This document shows, one piece after another, positions 1-6,820 of a DNA stretch of 9,380 nucleotides. Within the stretch, counting starts at the first letter, position 1, and every line of letters starts with the position of its first letter. The position numbers and the translations under genes are program-made. A model generated the notes under the pieces. That model worked only from the letters and a program-made list of their open reading frames with translations. It searched no databases and had not been told where the DNA came from. Origin of the DNA: Lysobacteraceae bacterium (GTDB lineage: Bacteria > Pseudomonadota > Gammaproteobacteria > Xanthomonadales > Xanthomonadaceae); contig SEHC01000219.1 of NCBI GenBank assembly GCA_004173415.1, positions 1 through 9,380 of the forward strand, read 5' to 3'.

Positions 1-1080
1 CTGGGCCTGGGCCTGATGGCGCTGCTGCTGCTGACCTTCGTGCGCACCGACCTGCTCGATCGCTGGCAGTTGTCGCTGGCCGCCGATGCGCCGAACCGCT
101 TCATCATCAACGTGCAGGAAGACCAGCAGACCGACGTCAATGCATTCATGGCCGAACAGCGGCTGGCCCCGCCGACCCTGTATCCGATGATCCGCGGGCG
201 CCTGGTCTCGCTCAACGGCAAGCCCGCCAGCGGCGCCGACTACGGCGAGGACGCCGAAGCCCGGCGCCGCGCCGAACGCGAGTTCAACCTGTCCACCACC
301 GCCACCCTGCGCGAGGACAACAAGGTCACCGCGGGCCGCTTCTGGAACGGACGCACGCCGGCCTCTCCCGAGCTGTCGGTGGAAGAGCGCTTCGCCGCGC
401 AGCTCGGCTGGAAACTGGGCGACCGGGTCGCCTTCGATATCGCCGGCCAGCCGTTCGAAGGCAGGATCACCAGCCTGCGCAGCGTCGACTGGGAGAGCTT
501 CCGCCCCAATTTCTTCGTCGTCGCCTCGCCTGGCGCACTCTCGGGTTACCCCGCCAGCTACATCACCGCGGTCAGCGTGCCTCCCGCGCACACGCGCTTC
601 ACTGCGCAGCTGGTCGAGCGTTTCCCCAACCTGTCGGTGATCGACGTCGATGCGGTGCTCAAGCAGGTGCGCAGCACCGCCGACCAGGTTTCGACCGTGG
701 TCCAGGTGGTGTTCTGGTTCTCGCTGGCCGCTGGCGTGCTGGTGCTGCTGGCGGCGATCAGCGCCAGCCAGGACGAGCGCCTGCTGGAAGGCGGGGTGAT
801 GCGCGTGCTGGGTGGCAGCCGCCGCCAGCTGCGCCTGGCCCAGGCGTCGGAGTTCGCCGCCATCGGCCTGTTATCGGGCCTGGTCGCGGCCATCGCCGCC
901 TCGGTGCTGTCCGGGGTGATCGCCACCCGCGTGTTCGACCTGCCGTGGCAGGCGAACTGGTCGCTCGCGGCGATCGGCGGAGGCCTGGGCATGCTAGCGG
1001 CACTGCTGGCCGGCCTGTTCGCCACCCGCCGGGTGCTGGACGCACCGCCCTCGGTGACCTTGCGGGAATTGCAGGGCTGA
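1..1080 (+). CDS. ABC transporter permease, YbbP/FtsX-like (3' part, 5' end outside window)
   Basis: The reading frame is open from base 1 to the TGA at 1078-1080, so the N-terminus lies upstream; the ATG at 16 is internal. The visible part opens with a hydrophobic segment (LMALLLLTFV), followed by a large soluble, presumably periplasmic, domain of about 200 residues. It ends with three membrane segments near VVFWFSLAAGVLVLLAAISA, FAAIGLLSGLVAAIAASVL and LAAIGGGLGMLAALLAGLFA, then the tail APPSVTLRELQG. This is the C-terminal FtsX-type half of a long permease of the YbbP kind, normally about 800 residues and paired with a YbbA-like ATPase. Such systems are thought to move lipophilic or envelope substrates; the substrate is unknown. 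The ATPase gene would be expected upstream. The family call is good; the exact subfamily is less certain. Confidence 0.85.
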   Translation: MGLGLMALLLLTFVRTDLLDRWQLSLAADAPNRFIINVQEDQQTDVNAFMAEQRLAPPTLYPMIRGRLVSLNGKPASGADYGEDAEARRRAEREFNLSTTATLREDNKVTAGRFWNGRTPASPELSVEERFAAQLGWKLGDRVAFDIAGQPFEGRITSLRSVDWESFRPNFFVVASPGALSGYPASYITAVSVPPAHTRFTAQLVERFPNLSVIDVDAVLKQVRSTADQVSTVVQVVFWFSLAAGVLVLLAAISASQDERLLEGGVMRVLGGSRRQLRLAQASEFAAIGLLSGLVAAIAASVLSGVIATRVFDLPWQANWSLAAIGGGLGMLAALLAGLFATRRVLDAPPSVTLRELQG

Positions 1081-1109
1081 CCGCGGCGTTGTTCCTGCGC
1101 CAGGGAAGA

Positions 1110-1137
1110 GTCCACGCAAATACGCGAAGGCGTGGAC
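1110..1137. repeat. 8-bp inverted repeat downstream of the permease gene
   Basis: GTCCACGC (1110-1117) and GCGTGGAC (1130-1137) form a perfect 8-bp stem around a 12-nt loop, 30 nt after the permease stop. No T-run follows on either strand, so it is at best an imperfect terminator or an RNA-stabilising hairpin. It lies in the 139-nt gap before the DUF559 gene. Confidence 0.4.
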
Positions 1138-1219
1138 CCACGGCGATCCGCGGGGTTTCCTGATGGCCTGGCCCGGGTGCTGTGTCCAAGCTTGGCCTCA
1201 GTGACCAGGGAGGGCAGCC

Positions 1220-1624
1220 ATGCGCGGCAAACAGGACCACAGCAGGGAAAGGGCGTTGCGCCAGCAGCAGACCGATGCGGAACTGCTGATCTGGCAATGC
1301 CTGCGCGGTCGACGCCTGCATGAATGCAGGTTCCGCCGGCAACACCGGGTCGGCCCGTTCTACCTGGATTTCGTCTGTCTGGAGATCGGCTTGATCGTGG
1401 AACTGGACGGCAGCCAGCATCTGGAGCCGGAGCAGATGCATGCCGACGGGCTGCGCACGCTGTACCTGCAGAAGATGGGGTACCGGGTCTTGCGGTTCTG
1501 GAATGATGAAGTGTTGCGCGATACGGATCTGGTCCTTGATGAGATCTCAAGGGTGGTGCAGGCGGCCCCTCACCCGGCCTTCGGCCACCCTCTCCCCGCA
1601 GGCGGGGCGAGGGACGCTGATTGA
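1220..1624 (+). CDS. DUF559 domain protein (Vsr/PD-(D/E)XK-like nuclease fold)
   Basis: The 134-aa product carries the DUF559 pattern: an N-terminal AELLIWQCLRGRRL helix (residues 20-33), the core FYLDFVCLEIGLIVELDGSQH with D50, E61 and D63 as likely metal-binding acidic residues, and GYRVLRFWNDEVL (87-99). DUF559 belongs to the very-short-patch-repair endonuclease-like superfamily; cellular roles are mostly unproven. The ATG at 1220 follows a purine-rich GGGAGGG at 1208-1214, a fair ribosome-binding site. Family members usually end soon after the residue-107 helix. Here the last ~19 residues (116-134) are encoded by the left arm of a 54-bp intergenic repeat, so the natural C-terminus has probably been replaced by read-through into the repeat. 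No partner gene is obvious. The family call is firm; nuclease activity is inferred. Confidence 0.85.
   Translation: MRGKQDHSRERALRQQQTDAELLIWQCLRGRRLHECRFRRQHRVGPFYLDFVCLEIGLIVELDGSQHLEPEQMHADGLRTLYLQKMGYRVLRFWNDEVLRDTDLVLDEISRVVQAAPHPAFGHPLPAGGARDAD
1565..1618. repeat. Left 54-bp arm of a long inverted repeat (REP-like intergenic element)
   Basis: This segment matches the reverse complement of 1971-2024 at 53 of 54 positions; the only difference is G at 1601. It contains a GGCC-TTC-GGCC hairpin and a second hairpin built on CCCCGC/GCGGGG. A looser GTGCAG (1556-1561) matches CTGCAC (2027-2032) just outside the arms. Elements with the core CCGCTTGCGG are common between genes in Xanthomonadaceae. 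It overlaps the 3' end of the DUF559 reading frame. Confidence 0.85.
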
Positions 1625-1634
1625 GGCAGGATGT

Positions 1635-1667
1635 GCAGCGGACTTGTCCGCGAGCGCAAGCGCCTGC
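1635..1667. repeat. Paired short hairpins inside the repeat island
   Basis: GCGGAC-TT-GTCCGC (1638-1651) is a perfect stem with a two-base loop. It is followed directly by GCGC-AA-GCGC (1654-1663). The flanking GCAG (1635-1638) and CTGC (1664-1667) can close the pair into one three-way structure, sharing one base with the first hairpin. This looks like a second, different palindromic intergenic element between the 54-bp arms. Confidence 0.5.
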
Positions 1668-1706
1668 TCAAAGCGGGTGGCGAGTATGCGTGATCGCTTG
1701 GGCGGC

Positions 1707-1910
1707 CGCCAACCGCCAACCGCCAACCGTCAATCGTCAACAGCCGACAGCCGACAGCCAACAGCCGACAGCCGACAGCCGACAGCCAACAGCCAACAGC
1801 CAACAGCCAACAGCCAACACCCAAACAACCAATAGCCAATAGCCAATAGCCAATAGCCAATAGCCAATAGCCAATAGCCAATAGCCAATAGCCAATAGCC
1901 AATAGCTAAC
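1707..1910. repeat. Heptanucleotide tandem repeat array, 29 units
   Basis: Reading from 1707 in 7-nt steps gives CGCCAAC x3, CGTCAAT, CGTCAAC, AGCCGAC x2, AGCCAAC, AGCCGAC x3, AGCCAAC x5, ACCCAAAC (the only 8-nt unit), AACCAAT, ten identical AGCCAAT units (1834-1903) and a final AGCTAAC. Variants sit in blocks, as expected from local duplication by replication slippage. There is no spacer, so it is not a CRISPR array. Both strands stay open across it because 7-nt units repeat every 21 nt without stops, which gives artificial low-complexity ORFs. No gene is supported from 1625 to 2143. Confidence 0.95.
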
Positions 1911-1970
1911 CGCTTTCCATGGCAGACCGCTGCGAGTGCTCGTCTTCAGCATCGTCCTCATCAGGATCGA

Positions 1971-2024
1971 AGCGTCCCTCGCCCCGCTTGCGGGGAGAGG
2001 GTGGCCGAAGGCCGGGTGAGGGGC
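1971..2024. repeat. Right 54-bp arm of the long inverted repeat
   Basis: This is the inverted partner of 1565-1618 (one mismatch). With the left arm it encloses a 352-nt island holding the hairpin pair and the heptamer array. The core CCCCGCTTGCGGGG (1982-1995) is a perfect hairpin, followed by GGCCGAAGGCC. It ends 119 nt before the ABC1 kinase start, so it could lie in that gene's 5' leader or promoter region. Confidence 0.85.
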
Positions 2025-2143
2025 AGCTGCACGCGAGCAAGACCCCCGCGAGTCATGCGGGATCAGCGCCCACGCACCGCTTCACCGGCCCATTACCCAC
2101 GCATCGACACACTGCCGGGCAATTCGCTCGGAGAGCCAGAGAA

Positions 2144-3811
2144 ATGGAAGCAGGCCTGCAGAACGCACCGGCAGTCAGCGGCGGCATGGAGCGCAGGACC
2201 CAGGTCCTGCGCTTCCTCTGGCGCTATCGAAATTCAGGCGTGTTCTCCGGGATTGCGCTGGATCCCGAGCAGGAGGAGCGCTCCGAGGTGGAGGGCAGCC
2301 CGGAGGAATTCAGTCGCGACCTGGAGGCGCTGGGTCCCACCTTCGTGAAGCTGGGCCAGATGCTTTCCACCCGCCCGGACATCGTGCCGCCGGCCTATGC
2401 CACCGCCCTGGAGCGCATGCAGGAGAACGTCGGCACGATCCCGTTCGAGAGGATCCGCGAAGTGGTGGAGGAAGAACTCGGCGTGCGCCTGAGCAAGGCC
2501 TTTGCCGAGTTCGATCCCGATCCGATAGGTTGCGCCTCGCTGGCCCAGGTCCACCGCGCCACCCTGCGCGATGGCACCCCGGTCGCGGTCAAGGTGCAGA
2601 AGCCGGGGGTCGATGTGCAGATGGCCGCCGATCTGTCGCTGTTGCGTGGCGTGGCCAGTGCGGCCGACCGCATCACCCGGCTGGGCCGGCAGGTGCATTT
2701 CGCCGACTGGCTGGGTGAGTTCCACCGCACCCTGATGGCCGAGCTGGATTACCTGGCCGAAGCGCGCAATCTGGAACGCTTCGGCGAGCACCTGGCGCCG
2801 TATCCGGTCCTGTGCGTGCCCTATCCGGTGAACGACCTGTGCAGCCGCCGCGTGCTGACCATGCAACTGCTGCAAGGCACCCGCGTGGACCAGGTCACTG
2901 GCGTGCGCCGCACCGAACAGCAGATGCAGCCGCTGGCCGACGCGCTCATGCGCGGCTACTTGGACCAGATGTTCGTGCATGGCGAGATCCATGCCGACCC
3001 GCATCCCGGCAACCTGCGTGTCACCGGCGACGGCCGGCTGGCCATCTTCGACCTGGGCATGGTCGCCAACGTGGCGCCACGCCAGCGCGAACGCATGCTC
3101 AAGCTGCTTTTCGCCGCGGTCGACGGGCGCGGCGAACAGGTCGCCCAGGAAGCGATCGCGCTGGGCACGCCGCTGGATGACTACGACGACGAGCGCTTCA
3201 CCCGCGAGGTCGGCCAGCTGGTGGCCCGGTACGCTGCGCACAGTACCGCGACCTCGGAAGGGCGCGTGGTGCTGGAGCTGGTTCGCCTGTGCACCAGCCA
3301 CGGCCTGCGCATGCCGCCGGAAGTCAGCCTGCTGGGCAAGACCCTGTTGAACCTGGACGCGGTGTGCCAGTTGCTGGTACCCGGGTTCGATGCCAAGCAG
3401 GCGGTCGAGGACCACCTCCAGCACGTCATGCGCGCGCGCCTGCGCCAGTCGCTGTCCTCGCCCAGCCTGGCCAGCGAGCTGATGGAGCTGCAGTCGCTGA
3501 TGCGCGACGGTCCGCGGAAGTTGACCGACATCCTCGGCCTGGTGGCCGACAATCGCCTGCAGTTGCGCGTGACCGGGCTGGAGGAGTCGCACCTGATGGA
3601 AAGCCTGCAGAAGATCGCCAACCGGATCGCGGCCGGGGTGATCACCGCCTCGCTGATCCTGGCCTCCTCGCTGATGATGCGCATCCCCACCCAGAGCACG
3701 TTGTGGGGTTACCCCACCGTGGCCCTGCTGCTGTTCCTGCTGGGGGTGGGACTCGGCGCCAGCATCGTGCTCAGCGCCCTGCTGGGCGACCGCAAGGTGA
3801 AGGCCAAATAA
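2144..3811 (+). CDS. ABC1/AarF/UbiB-family atypical kinase, C-terminal membrane anchor
   Basis: From the ATG at 2144 the product is 555 aa, close to E. coli UbiB (546). That ATG has GGAGAG eight bases upstream; the frame opens earlier, but only through repeat DNA. Family marks are all present: KLGQ of the N-terminal KxGQ motif (69-72), the alanine-rich loop ASLAQVH (131-137), VAVKV with the ATP-site lysine K150, a conserved-type glutamate E200 in AELDY, HADPHPGN (283-290) and the metal-binding FDLGM (302-306). Two membrane segments lie at about 494-511 and 522-547. UbiB proteins support ubiquinone biosynthesis as ATPase/kinase-like factors at the inner membrane. It is not beside ubiE/ubiJ and is diverged from E. 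coli UbiB, so it may be an AarF-type paralogue; no symbol is given. Confidence 0.9.
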   Translation: MEAGLQNAPAVSGGMERRTQVLRFLWRYRNSGVFSGIALDPEQEERSEVEGSPEEFSRDLEALGPTFVKLGQMLSTRPDIVPPAYATALERMQENVGTIPFERIREVVEEELGVRLSKAFAEFDPDPIGCASLAQVHRATLRDGTPVAVKVQKPGVDVQMAADLSLLRGVASAADRITRLGRQVHFADWLGEFHRTLMAELDYLAEARNLERFGEHLAPYPVLCVPYPVNDLCSRRVLTMQLLQGTRVDQVTGVRRTEQQMQPLADALMRGYLDQMFVHGEIHADPHPGNLRVTGDGRLAIFDLGMVANVAPRQRERMLKLLFAAVDGRGEQVAQEAIALGTPLDDYDDERFTREVGQLVARYAAHSTATSEGRVVLELVRLCTSHGLRMPPEVSLLGKTLLNLDAVCQLLVPGFDAKQAVEDHLQHVMRARLRQSLSSPSLASELMELQSLMRDGPRKLTDILGLVADNRLQLRVTGLEESHLMESLQKIANRIAAGVITASLILASSLMMRIPTQSTLWGYPTVALLLFLLGVGLGASIVLSALLGDRKVKAK

Positions 3812-3827
3812 GCTTGTTTCCCGAACT

Positions 3828-3857
3828 GGAAAAGGCGCCGCCCTGCGGCGACGCCTT
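3828..3857 (-). terminator. Terminator between the convergent kinase and rtcB genes
   Basis: In the 57-nt gap between the two stop codons, AAGGCG...CGCCTT closes a stem that continues as CCGC/GCGG with a three-base bulge and a CCT loop (3832-3857). On the minus strand the stem is followed by TTTTCC, giving an intrinsic terminator shape for rtcB. On the plus strand the tail is TTCCCTCTCC, so it may also slow plus-strand transcription. Confidence 0.6.
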
Positions 3858-3868
3858 CCCTCTCCAGG

Positions 3869-5086
<1,218 letters not shown>

Positions 5087-5128
5087 GATGTCCTTCCTTG
5101 AAAAAGTAACAGCCCCTGCCGCGTTCAC

Positions 5129-5146
5129 GGGGGGGTGGGGTGGGGG
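5129..5146. other. G-tract with G-quadruplex potential in the rtcB 5' region
   Basis: The plus strand reads G7-T-G4-T-G5. Splitting the G7 as G3-G-G3 gives four G-runs with single-base loops, a pattern known for very stable parallel quadruplexes. It lies 43-60 nt upstream of the rtcB start codon, on the template strand; the mRNA would carry the C-rich complement. Confidence 0.6.
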
Positions 5147-5188
5147 CAAGTCGAAGCCAGTGGCGATCCGTTGCTACGAACATGTCCA

Positions 5189-5205
5189 AGCCATTCCGTA
5201 GCCAG
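5189..5205 (-). promoter_or_regulatory. Possible sigma-54-type (-24/-12) promoter upstream of rtcB
   Basis: On the minus strand, CTGGC (5205-5201) and TGGCT (5193-5189) place the key GG and GC dinucleotides exactly 10 nt apart, as in the YTGGCACG-N4-TTGCW consensus. Nine of 12 defined positions match. Transcription would start near 5180, about 94 nt before rtcB. In enterobacteria the rtcBA operon is driven by sigma-54 with RtcR, which makes this site relevant. The match is imperfect and could be chance. Confidence 0.3.
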
Positions 5206-5241
5206 CATCCGACAGTACGACTTCGTTCGCCCCCATCCCAG

Positions 5242-5265
5242 CCTTCCTCCGCAAGCGGAAGAAGG
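5242..5265. repeat. REP-like hairpin after the slipin gene
   Basis: CCTTCCTCCGC-AA-GCGGAAGAAGG forms an 11-bp stem with one C-A mismatch and a two-base loop, 12 nt beyond the slipin stop codon. The CCGCTTGCGG core on the minus strand matches the centre of the 54-bp repeat arms at 1565 and 1971, so it looks like a shorter member of the same family. No T-run follows, so it is more likely an mRNA 3'-end stabiliser or attenuating hairpin than a terminator. Confidence 0.6.
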
Positions 5266-5276
5266 GGCGGTTTGCA

Positions 5277-6314
5277 CTACTTCAATGTCACCAGCTGCTT
5301 CAGAACGCCTTCCAGGCCGCCGAACACGGTGAGCTTGTCGATCTTCTCGGTGACCTTCTCCAAGGCCTCGAGCTCCTTCAGGCGCATCAGCACCGGGCTC
5401 TCCTCGATCAACTTCGCGGTGTTGAGCAGCGAACGCGTGGCGTTCGCCTCCTCGCGCCGGCGGATCACGTTGGCCTGGGCCGCCTTCTCCGCCTGCACCA
5501 CGCTGTTGAGGATCTCCTTCATCTCGCCCGGCAGGATCACGTCCTTGACCCCGACGCCCAGCACTTCGACGCCGAACACGCCGACCTGGCCGCGCACGTA
5601 GGCGAAGATGTCCGCATCCAGCGAGGCCTTGTCGCCGAGCAGCTCGTCCAGCGTCTTGGCCGAAACCGCCTTGCGCAGGCCGTACTGCAGCTCGCGGTAC
5701 AGGTGGTCGCCGAAGCTGGCCACCTTGGTGCGCGCGGCGACCGGGTCGGTCACGCGCATGCTGGCGGCCAGGTTCACGCGCAGGCTGACCTTGTCCCTGG
5801 TCAGCAACTCCTGGCCCGACACTTCGACCGACTGCACGCGCAACTCGATCACCAGGCCCGCCGATTCGGCCGGCACTTCCGCGGTCACCGCGACCTTGGA
5901 CAGCATGCCGAGCTGGCGCAGACGACGGGTGACCGGAGCATCAACCTCGAGGCCTTCGGCCAGCGACACGCGCCGGACCTCGACCTTGACCAGTCCACGC
6001 CAGTACAGCTTGCGCGAACCCGGTGCCAGCACGTCCTCCAGCTTGCCGTTCCTCGATACCAGGCCGACTTCATCGGCGCCGATGTCGGCCAGCACGAAGG
6101 TTTCATCCAGCCGCTCGCCCAGCCCGGCGATCAGCGCGTCGGCGTCGCGGCCGGCGTATTCCGGATTGGCGATGTCGTGGACCACGACGTCGATGCGCTT
6201 CAGCGGATCGAACCTGCGGTACACGCCTGCGGCGAGCACGCGCTCGAATTGACGATCTTGGTACACCAGGCCGCGCTCGCCGTCACCGATCACGACCCTC
6301 TTGGTCCAGAACAT
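5277..6314 (-). CDS. Slipin / SPFH (band 7) family protein
   Basis: The 345-aa product starts at the ATG at 6314, with AAGGAG nine bases upstream on the minus strand. The frame is open up to 6620, but that stretch has no family likeness. The N-terminal ~110 residues hold two similar GLV-containing strand motifs (GERGLVYQDRQFERVLAAGVY and DEVGLVSRNGKLEDVLAPGS). The SPFH core follows (VTAEVPAESAGLVIELRVQSVEVSGQELLTRDKVSLRVN, then the typical slipin stretch VEVLGVGVKDVILPGEMKEILN). A charged, probably coiled-coil tail with QAEKAAQANVIRRREEANATRSL drives oligomer formation in this family. No clear N-terminal membrane hairpin is visible, unlike stomatin or QmcA, so membrane attachment would need another mechanism. 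The gene precedes rtcB on the same strand with a 190-nt gap, and is probably part of the RNA-repair locus. Confidence 0.93.
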   Translation of the reverse strand: MFWTKRVVIGDGERGLVYQDRQFERVLAAGVYRRFDPLKRIDVVVHDIANPEYAGRDADALIAGLGERLDETFVLADIGADEVGLVSRNGKLEDVLAPGSRKLYWRGLVKVEVRRVSLAEGLEVDAPVTRRLRQLGMLSKVAVTAEVPAESAGLVIELRVQSVEVSGQELLTRDKVSLRVNLAASMRVTDPVAARTKVASFGDHLYRELQYGLRKAVSAKTLDELLGDKASLDADIFAYVRGQVGVFGVEVLGVGVKDVILPGEMKEILNSVVQAEKAAQANVIRRREEANATRSLLNTAKLIEESPVLMRLKELEALEKVTEKIDKLTVFGGLEGVLKQLVTLK

Positions 6315-6674
6315 GGCATTGATCTCCTTGATGGCTCTGGTGGTCCGGTCCATCCATTGACGTCGCATGCGCGGACCGGTTCCGCATGTGCCGTGTTTCC
6401 GCCCATGGCGGAAGAAGAAGTTGGAAACATCCCTTGACCTGGACGAAGCGGAACCAGGGCGCTGTCCGCGGAGAGCGGGAGACTTCCGTCTGCTTTGGCG
6501 ATGCGCTGCCGCGGCGGCTTTCCGTTTCCTTCCATCCGCCTCAAGAGCGGTGATCCGGCGCCGCCCCTGCTGCCTTGCTCCATCGTCCGCATTCCATCGC
6601 GGAGGTCCGGAACGCCGCACGGGACGTTTCCTGTGGTGGAACTTGCGTTCCTGGTCATGACGTAACAGGTCATG
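6315..6674. other. 360-nt gene-free, hairpin-rich leader between tRNA-like RNAs and slipin
   Basis: No convincing coding sequence lies here. On the minus strand, directly 3' of the second tRNA-like element, CATGAC-N7-GTCATG (6674-6656) is followed by GGAAC-GCAA-GTTCC (6651-6638), a perfect stem capped by a GNRA tetraloop. Further down, TTCCGCC-N3-GGCGGAA (6413-6397) is a perfect 7-bp hairpin, and CATGCG/CGCATG arms flank a GC-rich dyad near 6366-6388. The distance suggests a long structured 5' leader for slipin or a separate RNA. No convincing -35/-10 or -24/-12 site was found. Confidence 0.5.
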
Positions 6675-6747
6675 TCTTGGAGCGGGAATCGAACCCGCGA
6701 CAAACAGATTGAGAATCTGCCGCTCTACCCGACTGAGCTATCCAGTG
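6675..6747 (-). ncRNA. tRNA-like RNA 2: good D, anticodon (CUC) and T arms, broken acceptor, no CCA
   Basis: On the minus strand the 73-nt segment folds as a tRNA body. T8-A9 is followed by the D arm GCTC/GAGC with GG in the loop, and the anticodon arm GCAGA/TCTGT has the 7-nt loop TTCTCAA (anticodon CUC, which would read GAG, Glu). A 5-nt variable loop and the T arm GCGGG-TTCGATT-CCCGC follow. The acceptor stem fails: CACTGGA faces TCCAAGA, so only four pairs next to the body form and the three outer positions mismatch. The 3' end runs into CAT, not CCA. It shares two bases with the CCA of tRNA-like RNA 1 directly upstream. Aminoacylation looks unlikely. It could be a tRNA pseudogene, but the intact internal arms and its position before slipin-rtcB favour a functional tRNA mimic. 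Confidence 0.7.
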
Positions 6748-6820
6748 GTGGACGAACCGGAATCGAACCGGCGATCTTCGGCGTCTACGCCGCTGCTCTA
6801 TCCAACATGAGCTATCGTCC
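6746..6820 (-). ncRNA. tRNA-like RNA 1: encoded CCA, 6-bp acceptor, no normal anticodon loop
   Basis: The 75-nt minus-strand segment starts GGACGATAGCTC and ends TCGTCCACCA. The acceptor stem is GGACGA/TCGTCC, six perfect pairs instead of seven, followed by A73 and an encoded CCA. The D arm is GCTC/GAGC with a 10-nt loop containing GG. The T arm is GCCGG-TTCGATT-CCGGT. The anticodon arm is abnormal: CGGCG-TAGA-CGCCG is a 5-bp stem with a four-base loop, three bases shorter than a standard 7-nt loop, so no usable anticodon is presented. The outer tRNA shape is kept while decoding is lost, as in the tRNA-mimicking domain known from bacterial Y RNAs. A tRNA finder may score it as a pseudo-tRNA or of undetermined type. 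Confidence 0.7.

Noticed and set aside
558..1550. Minus-strand frame of 330 codons spanning the permease end and the DUF559 gene
   Set aside because: Low-complexity R/S/P/T composition and overlap with two genes on the other strand; no family resemblance.
1707..1910. CRISPR array
   Set aside because: Units are contiguous 7-mers without spacers, and no cas gene is in the window.
1570..1961. Minus-strand frames reading GYWLLAI repeats
   Set aside because: Translations of the 7-bp tandem array; the periodic peptide arises because three 7-nt units make seven codons.
1919..2143. N-terminal extension of the ABC1 kinase from the ATG at 1919
   Set aside because: It runs through the right repeat arm, has no family similarity, and a good ribosome-binding site precedes the ATG at 2144.
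2234..3592. Long open frame on the minus strand opposite the ABC1 kinase gene (452 codons)
   Set aside because: Its translation is rich in H, Q and A and has no family motif, while the plus strand encodes a complete kinase with all motifs. It is a GC-rich antisense shadow.
5087..5149. N-terminal extension of RtcB from an upstream ATG
   Set aside because: It is translated from the G-rich tract and does not match the family; the ATG at 5086 has a strong AAGGAAGG site and gives the usual RtcB length.
5142..5159. Second sigma-54-like match TGGCTTCGACTTGC near the G-tract
   Set aside because: The boxes look good, but GG and GC are 9 nt apart and sigma-54 promoters require 10.
6315..6620. 102-codon N-terminal extension of slipin
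   Set aside because: Arginine- and alanine-rich with no SPFH features; the start at 6314 has an AAGGAG site at ideal spacing.
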